Source: MPNO01 sp965205995 (GTDB lineage Bacteria; Pseudomonadota; Alphaproteobacteria; MPNO01). Taken from it: a stretch of DNA of 64,000 nucleotides. Position 1 is the first letter of the stretch, and every line of letters begins with the position of its first letter. Location of the stretch: positions 4,030,001 to 4,094,000 of the forward strand of contig OZ242200.1 in assembly GCA_965205995.1 (NCBI GenBank), read 5' to 3'. The position numbers were made by a program, and so were the translations under genes. Below are positions 1 through 8,843 of the stretch, piece after piece. Under the pieces are notes generated by a model. The model saw nothing but the letters and a program-made list of their open reading frames with translations, ran no database searches and had not been told where the DNA came from.

Positions 1-2
1 CC

Positions 3-1802
3 CGCGCCGACGGCGATGCGGTGGCCCTGGGCGATACCTATCGCGACACCCTCCGCCGCCACGCGGTGCTGCTCAGGCAGGCGGAACCCTTCCGCGCCCG
101 GCCGGAGGCCTTTGCTTCGCTGCTGACCGAGCGTGCCGGCATTCGCGGCAACGATCTCGACGCCTTCGAGGCGCTGCATGACCGGGCACGCCGCCACCGC
201 CGCGCGGCGACGATGCGGCAGCTGCACCGGGGAAGGCGGGAAGCGCGACGGGAGGACCTCGATCCGCGGATGCGGCAGGGTGAGCTGGCGCTGGAGGGCG
301 GGCGTGGCGAGGCGCCGGCGAAAGCCCGAACGCTGGCGCCGGACACCGCCGCCGCACCGGCCCCCGATCGCGGGGAGACATCGGTCGAGAGCGCCGTCAC
401 GCCGCCTCCGCCCAAACCGGAACCCCCGAAGCCGGACTGGCGAGCGGCCTGGGACCCCGTGATCCGCGAGTGGAACGCGCTCCTCAAGCGCGCGCGTCAA
501 TCCGGCACGCTCGCGTTCTACACCGGCGGCTATGCCGGGCTGATCCCGCGCATCCGCGAGCTGTCGGAGAGCTCGGACATCCCGTCCGACTCGCGCGAGT
601 CCCTGATCCCGACGCACCGGTACCACGAACGCCATCTCGCGGCGCGGAAGAAGGTCGAGGACTTCCTCGCCGGCGCCGACCGGCACATGGAGAGGCGCAA
701 TGCTCTCCGTAACGCGTCGACCGACGCCGAGGCGCCGAAGCACCGACGCTGGAGACGGAAGGCCGAACGGCTGATGGAAGAGGGCGAGGCCATCCTCTCG
801 GACCGCGAGACCCACGGCCCCCACCTCGACAACATTGTCATCGGCGAGGTGCGTGCGAGAGCGCTGGTCTTCGATCTTGGCGAGGCGATCCGGGAGGACG
901 ACGAGGAACTGGCCCGGGCCCGACGGGAGGCGCGCGAGCAACGCCAATTGGCCCGCCGGGCGTCGGCCAATCTCATGTTCGCAATGGATCCCGATCTCGA
1001 CGCGGCCGAAGTCGAGCCGACGCAAGAAGCACCCCCCCGAGCCGTGCTCTCCCACCTCGGCCACGTTGCCGGCCGGCTCGTCGGTAGTGCGGGCTACGAA
1101 GACCGAATGCGGACCGAGGCCTACAGGCGGGAAGCGCAAGAGCGGTCGAAACAGGCGATGCGGAAGTGGAACCGTCAGGTGGAACGCGCGGTGAAGGAGG
1201 GCGTCCACGTCATCTACACGGACCGCTACAACCGTCTGCGCAAGGAGCTGGAGGCCGTCTCCCACAACTTTCTCTTGGACAGCCGCATCGCCGGGGAGAT
1301 CCGTGCCGTCCTTTCCGAGCTGGGCGAGGCGAAGGTGAACGCCGGGTACGTCAAGACCCGGCACAATTTCATCTTGCACAGTTTGGAGCGCCGAGAGGCG
1401 CTGGAGGCCGGTGCGGCCAGGCGGGGCGCTGCAGTTTCTGACCTTGCGGACTACGACAGCTGGCGGGACAGCACCGACGAGGCGGTCAGCCGGGGCGAGG
1501 ACATCCTGGCGACCCCGGAGGACTATGGCCTCCACCTCCACAGCGCCGCGCGCGGCGGAGAGAGCCTCGCATCGGCTCTCTCTCGCGTGCGCGAGATGCT
1601 CGCAGACGACGACCGGCACGTTGCGGAGACTTTCGCGGGGCGGCGCATGGGCGAGGACGTGCAGGAACGTGAAGAGCGCGTAACTGGTCTTCTCGACGAT
1701 CCGGAGAAACTCAGGCAGCTGCGCAGGCAGCGTACGGCCCCCGGAAGGGCCGGCAGACCGCAGCGCAAGGGCCGCTATCAGAGCCGCGGTATGAGTATGT
1801 AA
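3..1802 (+). CDS. Large helical protein with internal duplication, 5'-truncated by the window (possible conjugative relaxase C-terminus)
   Basis: The reading frame is open from the first bases, so the gene probably begins before the window. About 600 residues are visible, rich in Arg, Glu and Ala. A Pro-rich linker lies near residues 127-138, counted from the GTG at 21. Two related segments, roughly residues 144-292 and 376-530, share a W-N...YT..Y..L.R pattern and a later W-R...E...ILxxxExxGxHL pattern, so the region arose by duplication. No signal peptide or membrane segment is seen. Large charged helical C-terminal regions of this sort occur in alphaproteobacterial TraA/MobF relaxases, but the catalytic part would lie outside the window, so that identity is inference. 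A MetE-like pseudogene converges on it about 130 bases downstream. Confidence 0.5.
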   Translation, partial: RADGDAVALGDTYRDTLRRHAVLLRQAEPFRARPEAFASLLTERAGIRGNDLDAFEALHDRARRHRRAATMRQLHRGRREARREDLDPRMRQGELALEGGRGEAPAKARTLAPDTAAAPAPDRGETSVESAVTPPPPKPEPPKPDWRAAWDPVIREWNALLKRARQSGTLAFYTGGYAGLIPRIRELSESSDIPSDSRESLIPTHRYHERHLAARKKVEDFLAGADRHMERRNALRNASTDAEAPKHRRWRRKAERLMEEGEAILSDRETHGPHLDNIVIGEVRARALVFDLGEAIREDDEELARARREAREQRQLARRASANLMFAMDPDLDAAEVEPTQEAPPRAVLSHLGHVAGRLVGSAGYEDRMRTEAYRREAQERSKQAMRKWNRQVERAVKEGVHVIYTDRYNRLRKELEAVSHNFLLDSRIAGEIRAVLSELGEAKVNAGYVKTRHNFILHSLERREALEAGAARRGAAVSDLADYDSWRDSTDEAVSRGEDILATPEDYGLHLHSAARGGESLASALSRVREMLADDDRHVAETFAGRRMGEDVQEREERVTGLLDDPEKLRQLRRQRTAPGRAGRPQRKGRYQSRGMSM

Positions 1803-1929
1803 GTTGGCAGGTGCCACATCAAATCGGAACAACTCGATCCGTTTGCCCGGACGGAGAGTGGCGGCCCGGGTGACACGCCGGCGAGGCGCACGCTGTCGAG
1901 CCGGACTAGCCGGAAAGCGACCGAGCTGA

Positions 1930-2469
1930 TGGTCGGGCTGATGCAGGGCCATGCCCACGATCCCCGCGATCCGGCATCGGCAACCGTGTCGCCGATGGTG
2001 AGCGGGCCGGGGATGGTCGTCTTGACCGGCCGGTTCGACAGTGACTGGGCGACGCGCCAATCGTGGGGGAGGAAGGGCTCGCCGGCCGCGACCGCGCCGC
2101 GGATGCAGGGCAAACGGGCACGAAAGGCGCCGCCACGGGCGTCCTTCTCCACCAGGTTCACGAAATCGACCCCCCTGGAGATGCTGGCAGTGGTAGTGGA
2201 TGTAGTTCTCCCGCCTCACCTCGCCGTCTGTCACGACAGCGACGCCGGCTTCGGCCAGATCGGCGATCACCTGCTGCGCGGCGCGCGCGAAGAGGGCCTC
2301 GGCCCCGGCCCCCATTTCGGCGAGCGTGCCTTCGTAGCGGGGCGAGCGCGCCTTCGTAGCGGGCGGTGGGGGAGGCCGCATCCGTGCCTGCATCGGTCTG
2401 AAACCAGTCGAAGCTTGGCAGGCACGCGGGCTTCGGATAGGCGCCGATGCAGGTGGTGGGAAGGGCCAT
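1930..2469 (-). pseudogene. MetE-like (cobalamin-independent methionine synthase family) pseudogene, frameshifted and truncated
   Basis: The minus-strand start at 2469 encodes the family N-terminus (LPTT.IG.YPKP..LP..DWF). Shifting frames recovers DGEVRRENYIHYH, then DFVNLVEK and DWRVAQ...RPVKTTIPGPLTIGDTVADA, in conserved order. The first frameshift coincides with a 22-bp tandem duplication (2321-2342 and 2343-2364, 20 of 22 identical), which shifts the frame by one. A second coincides with a run of six G on the minus strand (2170-2175) where five would keep frame. Similarity fades after about 190 codons near 1930, whereas the family is usually about 370 residues. The start is only four bases after the ATPase stop codon, so the intact gene was probably the last gene of the transporter operon. 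Confidence 0.75.
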
Positions 2470-2473
2470 GTCG

Positions 2474-4162
2474 CTAAGGGCGGGATGTGGTTTCGTCCGA
2501 GACCTCTTCGCCGCGGTCGTGACGCTCCATCCGCTCGGCCAGCGTCCGATCCAGCCAGCCGATCTTCATCTCCGGCACCGACGACAACAGCAGGTCGGTG
2601 TACGCGTGGTGGGGCGGCGTCAGCACCTCGTTCCTGGCGCCCTGCTCGACGATGCGCCCCTGGAACATGACCACGATCTCGTCGGAAATGGCGCGCACGG
2701 TCGCGAAATCGTGCGTGATGAACATGTAGGACACACGCAGGTCGTCCTGGAGGCGCTGCAGCAGCTGCAGGAGTCGTTCGGCAACCAGCTGGTCGAGCGC
2801 TGAGGTCACCTCGTCGCAGATGATCAGGTCCGGCTCGGCGGCGAGCGCGCGGGCGATGCACACCCGCTGCTTCTGGCCGCCCGACAGCTCCGCCGGCAGG
2901 CGGTCGATGAAGTCGTCGGGCTCAAGCTCGATCATGTCCAGGAGCTCGCGCACCCGGTCTTCGCGTTTCCGCCCCGTCAACCCGGAATAGAAGGTGAGCG
3001 GGCGGCCGACGACCTCGCGCACGCGCTGGCGCGGGTTCAATGCCGTGTCCGGCATCTGATGGATCATCTGCAGGCGGCGGAGCTGCGCACGCGGTCGCTT
3101 GGCGAGCGCAGGCGCCAGCACCTCGCCGTCGAACACGAGCCTGCCTTCCTCCGGCGGCAGCAAGCCGGTGACGACGCGCGCGAGTGTGCTCTTGCCGCTT
3201 CCCGATTCACCCACGATGGCGACCGTGCGCTGCCGGCCGATCTCCAAGTCGACGCGCTCGAGGACGCGCTCAGACCGCCTGTAGCGCGCGGACACGCCGT
3301 CTACGCGCAGCAGCGGCTCCTCCGCCGGTGCCTCTGTGGTGGGCTTGCGGTAGGTGCGGACCGCCAGCAGCTTCTGGGTGTAGTCCTGCCTCGGATGATT
3401 GACGATGCTGTCGGCCGTTCCCTCTTCCACCAGATTGCCGTAGCGCAGCACCATGATGCGGTCGGCCATCTGGGCGACGACGGCGAGGTCGTGGCTGATG
3501 TAGATGGCCGCCGTATCGAACTGCCTGATGACGTCCTTGACCGCCGCGAGCACCTCGATCTGTGTCGTCACGTCGAGCGCCGTCGTCGGTTCGTCGAAGA
3601 CGATGAGGTCGGGCCGGCAGGCCATGGCCATGGCGACCATGGCGCGCTGAAGCTGGCCGCCGGAGACCTGGTGCGGATAGCGGTACCCGATCCTCTCGGG
3701 CTCGGGCAGCCGAAACCGCCCATAGAGGTCCTTGGCGTCCGCTTCCGCCGCGGCGCGGGACTTGATCCTGTGGCGCACCGGGGCCTCGGTGAACTGGTCG
3801 ATCAGGCGGTGTGCCGGATTGAACGCGGCCGCCGCGCTCTGGGCGACGTAGGCGATGCGTGCGCCGCGCAAGAGGCGCGCGTGCTCCCGCGAGGCACCGC
3901 GCAGCTCCACGCCGTCGAACACGATATCGCCGCCCGTAAGCCGGCAGCCCGGCCTTGCGAATCCCATGGTCGCCAGGCCGATGGTGGACTTGCCGGCCCC
4001 GGATTCGCCGATCAGCCCCAGCACTTCGCCGCGGTGAAGCACCACGTCGACGCCGTGCACGATCTCGTGCCACTCGTCGTCGGCCTGCCCTTCGATGCGG
4101 AGCCCCGTCATCTTGAGCAGGGGCTCGAGCGTGCCGCCGGTGATGCTCTCGCCGCTAGCCAT
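2474..4162 (-). CDS. Oligopeptide/dipeptide-type ABC transporter ATPase, fused double-domain (DppD-DppF type)
   Basis: This 562-residue protein carries two complete ABC domains, like YejF or GsiA. The first has Walker A GESGAGKST, signature VSGGQ and Walker B LIVFDEP. The second has GESGSGKST, LSGGQ and LIICDE. It should sit on the cytoplasmic face and energise uptake by the two permeases encoded upstream. Its ATG overlaps the stop codon of the preceding permease gene by eight bases, which suggests translational coupling. The substrate cannot be read from sequence. The divergent carnitine/gamma-butyrobetaine operon makes a betaine possible, but the Dpp/Opp family also imports peptides and opines. 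Confidence 0.93.
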   Translation of the reverse strand: MASGESITGGTLEPLLKMTGLRIEGQADDEWHEIVHGVDVVLHRGEVLGLIGESGAGKSTIGLATMGFARPGCRLTGGDIVFDGVELRGASREHARLLRGARIAYVAQSAAAAFNPAHRLIDQFTEAPVRHRIKSRAAAEADAKDLYGRFRLPEPERIGYRYPHQVSGGQLQRAMVAMAMACRPDLIVFDEPTTALDVTTQIEVLAAVKDVIRQFDTAAIYISHDLAVVAQMADRIMVLRYGNLVEEGTADSIVNHPRQDYTQKLLAVRTYRKPTTEAPAEEPLLRVDGVSARYRRSERVLERVDLEIGRQRTVAIVGESGSGKSTLARVVTGLLPPEEGRLVFDGEVLAPALAKRPRAQLRRLQMIHQMPDTALNPRQRVREVVGRPLTFYSGLTGRKREDRVRELLDMIELEPDDFIDRLPAELSGGQKQRVCIARALAAEPDLIICDEVTSALDQLVAERLLQLLQRLQDDLRVSYMFITHDFATVRAISDEIVVMFQGRIVEQGARNEVLTPPHHAYTDLLLSSVPEMKIGWLDRTLAERMERHDRGEEVSDETTSRP

Positions 4163-4994
4163 CCTTGAGCCCCGACGACTTGTGGAGGAGCCAGTCGACG
4201 ATGAAGTTCACGCCGATGGTCAGGAGCGCGATGGACGCCGCCGGCAGGATGGGCGTGAAGTCGCCGAAGGTGATCAAGGTCGCGTTGTCGCGCACCATGC
4301 TGCCCCAGTCCGCGGTCGGCGGCTGGATGCCGAGGCCGAGGAAGCTGAGCGCGCTGAGCAGCAGGAAGACGAAGCAGAAGCGCAGCCCGAACTCCGCGAC
4401 GAGGGGGGGGAGCGCATTGGGAAGAACCTCGCTGCGCATGATCCACCACAGCCCCTCGCCCCGGAGGCGGGCGACCTCGACGAAGTCCATGACCACGATG
4501 TTCATCGCGACCGCCCGTGCCAGGCGGTAGACACGGGTGGAATCGAGAATGGCGATGACGACGATCAGCACCGGGACCGACGTGCCGGCGATGGTGAGGA
4601 TCAGCAGCGCGAAGATGAGCTGCGGGATCGCCATCAGGATGTCGTTGAAACGGCTGATCGCCTGCTCGATCCAGCCGCCCACCGTCGCGGCCATGAAGCC
4701 GGCCACGCAGCCGACGAAGAAGGCCAGCAGCGTCGTGAGGAAGGCGATGCCGATGGTGTTGCGGGCGCCGTAGATGAGGCGGGTCAGCATGTCCCGGCCC
4801 AGATTGTCTGTGCCGAGCAGGAACTCGGCGCCCCAGGGCTCGTACTCGAAACCGACGATCTCGGATTCGCCATAAGGCGTTAGCAGCGGCCCGAAGAGCG
4901 CGACGAACACGTAGAAGGCGACGACGAGAATCCCGAAGCGCGCGCTCCACGGCGACTTTCGGAGATGATGAAGGGCTTGTCGCATCGTTGCCAC
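4155..4994 (-). CDS. ABC transporter permease, DppC type
   Basis: Inner-membrane permease of 279 residues from the GTG at 4994; an in-frame ATG at 4985 is an alternative. It has the N-terminal membrane segment typical of DppC/OppC (VVAFYVFVALFGPLLTPYG), the GTDNLGRDMLTRLIYGAR motif and a binding-protein-dependent transport domain with the EA-type loop near VEVARLRGEGLWWIMRSEVLPNALPP. It pairs with the DppB-type subunit 13 bases upstream and overlaps the ATPase gene downstream. Length and motif order match intact family members. Confidence 0.92.
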   Translation of the reverse strand: MATMRQALHHLRKSPWSARFGILVVAFYVFVALFGPLLTPYGESEIVGFEYEPWGAEFLLGTDNLGRDMLTRLIYGARNTIGIAFLTTLLAFFVGCVAGFMAATVGGWIEQAISRFNDILMAIPQLIFALLILTIAGTSVPVLIVVIAILDSTRVYRLARAVAMNIVVMDFVEVARLRGEGLWWIMRSEVLPNALPPLVAEFGLRFCFVFLLLSALSFLGLGIQPPTADWGSMVRDNATLITFGDFTPILPAASIALLTIGVNFIVDWLLHKSSGLKDG

Positions 4995-5007
4995 CGCGCC
5001 GTCCTTC

Positions 5008-5964
5008 CTACCTGGGATGCAGGAGGCGCGGATTTGTCACGATCGACAGAACGTCCGCGGTCAGGTTGAGCAGGATGTACGCGCCGGCGAAGAGCAGCCC
5101 CGTGGCCTGCACCACCGGAATGTCGCGCGAGCGCACGGCGTCGATGAGGAGCTGTCCCAGTCCCGGATAGACGAAGACGACCTCGACGATCACCACACCC
5201 ACCACGAGGTAGGCGAGATTGATCACGACGACGTTGATGATCGGCGCGAGCGCGTTGGGGAGCGCGTGCTTCACGATGATGCGTGAGCGCGGCAGGCCCT
5301 TGAGGGTCGCCATCTCGATGTAGGGACTGGCCAGCAGGTTGATGATCGCCGCCCGCGTCATCCGCATCATGTGCGCGACCACCACGAGGGTCAGCGTCAG
5401 CGCGGGCAGGATGGTGCGGTAGACCCGGTCCCAGAATCCCAGCTCCTGGCCGATGTTGGAGATGCTCGGGAACCAGCCGAGCTGGACCGCCAGGACCAGG
5501 ATCAGGATGTAGGCGACGAAGAACTCCGGAAAGGAGATCGAACTGAGCGTGAAGACGTTGACCGCACGGTCGTAGAGGGTGTTGCGGTAGAGCGCCGCCA
5601 GGATCCCCAGGACCAGCGCCAGCGGTATCGATATGAACGCGGCGATGAAGGCGAGGAAGAGCGTGTTCTGCAGCCGCACGCCCATGAGCTCGGCAATCTC
5701 GCGCTTGTTGGCGAGTGATCGGCCGAGATCGCCCTGCACTATGCCGCCGAGCCAGGCGACGTAGCGCTCGTGCGGTGGCAGGTCCAGTCCGAGCTCCCGG
5801 CGAAACGCGGCGACCGTCTCCGGGGTCGCCGACTGGCCCAGGATGGCCTGGGTGATGTCTCCCGGCAGCAGCTCGACGCCGAGAAAGATGATCAGTGAAA
5901 CGGCAAAGAGGGTCAGGAGGCCCAGCGCAAGGCGCTGGGCCACCATGATGAGGATCTGGGTCAT
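5008..5964 (-). CDS. ABC transporter permease, DppB type
   Basis: Inner-membrane permease of 318 residues. It starts with a membrane helix (LALGLLTLFAVSLIIFLGVELLPGD cut across the first segment), continues with the DppB-type periplasmic stretch ending in GDLGRSL, and has the cytoplasmic coupling loop near ATLKGLPRSRIIVKHALPNALAP. It forms the transport channel with the following DppC-type subunit. In the usual operon order the binding-protein gene should lie directly upstream. Here that gene starts at 10430 and two insertion sequences lie between, so expression of this gene may now depend on read-through or on promoters within the elements. Confidence 0.92.
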   Translation of the reverse strand: MTQILIMVAQRLALGLLTLFAVSLIIFLGVELLPGDITQAILGQSATPETVAAFRRELGLDLPPHERYVAWLGGIVQGDLGRSLANKREIAELMGVRLQNTLFLAFIAAFISIPLALVLGILAALYRNTLYDRAVNVFTLSSISFPEFFVAYILILVLAVQLGWFPSISNIGQELGFWDRVYRTILPALTLTLVVVAHMMRMTRAAIINLLASPYIEMATLKGLPRSRIIVKHALPNALAPIINVVVINLAYLVVGVVIVEVVFVYPGLGQLLIDAVRSRDIPVVQATGLLFAGAYILLNLTADVLSIVTNPRLLHPR

Positions 5965-5977
5965 GCCGCCATGGGGC

Positions 5978-6016
5978 GGCGGGAGCGCTTACGGTTCACA
6001 CGGAAACGCTCCCGCC
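5978..6016. terminator. GC-rich hairpin in the former binding-protein/permease spacer
   Basis: A perfect 10-bp inverted repeat (GGCGGGAGCG at 5978-5987, CGCTCCCGCC at 6007-6016) with a 19-base loop lies 13 bases upstream of the DppB-type start codon. Hairpins here are common in ABC operons, where they stabilise the binding-protein mRNA and reduce downstream expression. There is no U-tract, so an attenuating or stabilising role is more likely than strong termination. Confidence 0.45.
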
Positions 6017-6067
6017 CCGCTTCGCTCGTTGCGTGTCGCGACTCCGTCAAGGACGGACCCGCTCTAG

Positions 6068-7632
6068 CAGTCTGTCGGACTTTGGGCTGGATTTCCCTTA
6101 GAATCGCAGGATGAGCAACTTCGTGGACTGTGATCGGGACCAGGGGTTTTTGCTTCCTCCCGATCTGCGGGACTGGATCCCGTCGGATGATTTGGCGCAT
6201 TTCGTGATCGAGGCGGTCGAGCGCGTCGGTCTGGGCGCCTTCAAGGTGAACCATCGCGGCACGGGCTCGGCGCAGTATCACCCCCGTATGATGCTGGCGC
6301 TGCTGATCTACTGCTACGCCAACGGGATCTTTTCCAGCCGTCGGATCGAGCGGGCGACGCACCGCGATATCGGGGTTCGCTTGGTTGCGGCGAACCTTCA
6401 CCCCGACCACGATACGATCGCGCGCTTCCGGCGGGAGAACTTCGCTGCGGTGTCGGAGAGCTTCTTGCAGGTTCTGCTTCTGGCCAGGGAGTTGCAGCTG
6501 TTGCGCGTGGGCCTGGTGAGCGTCGACGGCTCCAAGTTCAAGGCCAACGCGAGCAAGCATCGTTCGGTGACGTATGAGCGCGCGGGTGGGTTGATCGCCC
6601 AGCTGGAAGGCGAGATCGCGGCGTTGCTGCGCCGGGCGGAGGCGGCGGACGCGGCCGGCGAGGAGGATCCCCAGGCCTTGCCGAAGGAGATTGCCCGCCG
6701 CGAGGCCTTGCGCGACAAGCTCGATGCGGCCCGTCGCCATCTGGAGGCGCAGGCCGGGGCGCGGGCAGCAGCGGAGCGCGCGGCCTTTGAGGCCAAATTG
6801 GCGGCGCGGGAGAAGCGCCGGGGTCGCGCCAAGGGCATGCATCCGAAGCCGCCGGCCGAGACCCCGGCCGCGAACGCGCAAAGCAATCTGAGCGACCCGG
6901 GCAGCCGGCTGATGCGCAAGAGCAAGCAGCATGAGTATCGCCAGGCCTACAACGCGCAGGCGGCGGTCGATGCCGGCGGCAGTCAGTTGATCGTGAGCGC
7001 GCGGATCGGCCAATGCGCCAGCGACCGCAACGAGCTGGTGGCGGACATCGCGGCGATCCCGGCGGTGCTGGGCCGGCCGGAGACGGTGCTCGCGGACAAC
7101 GGCTATGCCAACGGGGCGGAGGTGGCGGCGCTCGAGGCGAGCGGCATCGAGGTCCTGGTGTCGACCGCGGCGGAAGGCCGTCGGCGAACCCACGACTTCC
7201 GCCCGGCGAAGGCCCTCCCGGCAGCAAAGGAGCCCAAGGCCGAATGGCTGAAGGCGATGGCCGGGAAGCTCGCCAGCGAACAGGGCCGCGCCCGCTACAA
7301 GCTGCGCCGGCAGACCGTCGAGCCGGTCTTCGGCGTCATCAAGGCGGTGCTCGGCTTCGCCGGGTTCTCGCTGCGCGGCCTCGACAAGGTCGAGGGCGAG
7401 TGGACCCTGGTGGCTCTGGCTTACAACTGCAAGCGCTTGCACAAGCTGAGCCTGGCGACATGAGGCGCCGCGCCGGACCAGATCGCGACAGAGCAAGCGC
7501 CCCCACGCCGCGATCCGCCGCAGAACCGGCAAATCGCCTCTATCGGCAAGAAACCAGCGCCACCTCAGCCCGACGCCAAAACCTTCGGCGACAAATCCAT
7601 GCTCAATCGGTGACCCAAAGTCCGACAGACTG
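6068..7632 (+). mobile_element. IS1182-type insertion sequence
   Basis: The ends are perfect 19-bp inverted repeats, CAGTCTGTCGGACTTTGGG at 6068-6086 and its complement at 7614-7632. Each end is bordered by CTAG (6064-6067 and 7633-7636). The palindromic CTAG could be a 4-bp target duplication or two extra repeat bases. The element is 1565 bp, carries one intact transposase gene and looks complete. It lies between the transporter's binding-protein and permease genes. Confidence 0.92.
6111..7463 (+). CDS. IS1182-type DDE transposase
   Basis: This 450-residue protein begins with the family N-terminus (FVDCDRDQGFLLPPDLRDWIP) containing the DUF772-type region YHPRMMLALLIYCYANG.FSSR. The DDE catalytic region follows, with the first Asp in VSVDGSKFKANAS, the second in VLADNGYANG and the Glu in RQTVEPVFGVIK. 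A charged helical insert near residues 150-260 (Ala, Arg and Glu rich) is usual for the family. No frameshift or internal stop is seen, so it may be active. The gene occupies most of the element, ending about 150 bp before the right inverted repeat. Confidence 0.95.
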   Translation: MSNFVDCDRDQGFLLPPDLRDWIPSDDLAHFVIEAVERVGLGAFKVNHRGTGSAQYHPRMMLALLIYCYANGIFSSRRIERATHRDIGVRLVAANLHPDHDTIARFRRENFAAVSESFLQVLLLARELQLLRVGLVSVDGSKFKANASKHRSVTYERAGGLIAQLEGEIAALLRRAEAADAAGEEDPQALPKEIARREALRDKLDAARRHLEAQAGARAAAERAAFEAKLAAREKRRGRAKGMHPKPPAETPAANAQSNLSDPGSRLMRKSKQHEYRQAYNAQAAVDAGGSQLIVSARIGQCASDRNELVADIAAIPAVLGRPETVLADNGYANGAEVAALEASGIEVLVSTAAEGRRRTHDFRPAKALPAAKEPKAEWLKAMAGKLASEQGRARYKLRRQTVEPVFGVIKAVLGFAGFSLRGLDKVEGEWTLVALAYNCKRLHKLSLAT

Positions 7633-7644
7633 CTAGCCTCTCTA

Positions 7645-8839
7645 GTGTCCTGATTCAGAAGTTTCTATCCAACTTCATGCTGGACGCTGAGTGTGCGTTG
7701 GCAGAAGCGTTCGATGGAAGTCAGGATGTCGTCGGCGGATTTGGTCCATCGGAATGGTTTGGGCTCTCGGTTGTGGGTCTCGATATATCGCTGGATGGCG
7801 GCTTCGAGTTCCGCCGTCGATCGGTGAGCGCTGCGCTTGATCTGGCGTTCAGTCAACAGGGCGAAGAAGCGCTCGACCTGGTTGATCCATGACGCCGATG
7901 TCGGGGTGAAGTGGCTGTGCCAGTGCGGCCGCTTGGCGAACCAGTCCTGGATCGGCTTGGTCTTGTGGCTGGATGCGTTGTCCATGACGACATGGATGTC
8001 GAGGTCGGCGGGCACGGCGCTCTCCACCTCGTCGAGGAAGGCGCGGAACTCGCGCGCCCGGTGCCGCTTCATGCAGCTCCCGATGACCGCGCCGGTGGCG
8101 GTGTCGAGGGCGGCGAACACGGTGGTCGTGCCGTGGCGCTTGTAATCGTGGCTGCGCCGCTCCGCCTGGCCCGGCCGCATCGGCAGCATCGGCTGGGTGC
8201 GGTCGAGCGCCTGGATCTGGCTCTTTTCGTCGATGCAGAGCACCAGCGCGCGGTCCGGCGGGTCGAGATAGAGGCCAACGATGTCGCGCACCTTGTCGAT
8301 GAACTCAGGATCGCTCGACAGCTTGAAGCTCTCGACGCGGTGCGGCTGCAGGCCGAAGGCGCCCCAGATGCGGTGCACCGTCGTCGCCGAGATGCCCGTC
8401 GCCCGGGCCATCGAGCGGCGGCTCCAGTGGGTCGCACCCTCCGGTACCGTCTCCAGCGCCCGGGTCACCACCTCGGCGATCTTGTCGTCGCCGATCCGGC
8501 GCGGCGCGCCGGGCCGCGGCTCATCGTCGAGGCCGCAGACGCGTTTCCCGGCAAAGCGGCAGCGCCACAGGCCGACGGTCCGTCGCGAGACGCCCAACTT
8601 CTCCGCGATCGCCGTGTTGCTCAGCCCGTCCGCCGCCAACAGCACGATCCGCGCCCGCCGCGCCGCCCCGTGCGACGACTTGCGACGCCGAACCCGCCGC
8701 TCAAGCTCAACCCGCTCCCGATCGCTCAGAACAATCGCAACCGCCTTGCCGCGCGCCATCATTGCCTCCAGATCGGTGATCCGGGGCGCAAAAAATTACA
8801 GAACAAAACAAATGGCTAGTAATTTATGGAACAGGACAC
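7645..8839 (-). mobile_element. IS630-type insertion sequence flanked by TA
   Basis: The element is bounded by imperfect inverted repeats beginning GTGTCCTG at both ends (13 of the first 16 bases match), next to TA dinucleotides at 7643-7644 and 8840-8841. TA target duplication is the hallmark of this family. Length is 1195 bp. The right TA lies two bases before the stop codon of the binding-protein gene, so the insertion separates that gene from its operon without changing its protein. Confidence 0.9.
7665..8762 (-). CDS. IS630-type transposase
   Basis: This 365-residue protein has an N-terminal helix-turn-helix region (LSNTAIAEKLGVSRRTVGLWR), a second winged region (VPEGATHWSRRSMARATGIS) and a DDE domain. 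The first Asp is in LVLCIDEKSQIQ, the second in VVMDNASSHK and the Glu in SWINQVERFF. The frame is intact and of normal length, so the element may be mobile. It is transcribed in the same direction as the transporter genes, so its promoter could drive the downstream genes, although the oppositely oriented IS1182-type element lies in between. Confidence 0.95.
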   Translation of the reverse strand: MMARGKAVAIVLSDRERVELERRVRRRKSSHGAARRARIVLLAADGLSNTAIAEKLGVSRRTVGLWRCRFAGKRVCGLDDEPRPGAPRRIGDDKIAEVVTRALETVPEGATHWSRRSMARATGISATTVHRIWGAFGLQPHRVESFKLSSDPEFIDKVRDIVGLYLDPPDRALVLCIDEKSQIQALDRTQPMLPMRPGQAERRSHDYKRHGTTTVFAALDTATGAVIGSCMKRHRAREFRAFLDEVESAVPADLDIHVVMDNASSHKTKPIQDWFAKRPHWHSHFTPTSASWINQVERFFALLTERQIKRSAHRSTAELEAAIQRYIETHNREPKPFRWTKSADDILTSIERFCQRTLSVQHEVG

Positions 8840-8843
8840 TAGC

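Noticed and set aside
3059..4168. A long plus-strand open frame opposite the ABC ATPase gene
   Set aside because: It is a high-GC antisense shadow; the minus-strand protein has all ABC motifs and the plus frame has no domain.
6068..8839. A composite transposon made of the two insertion sequences
   Set aside because: The elements are of different families, have unrelated ends and do not flank a passenger gene.
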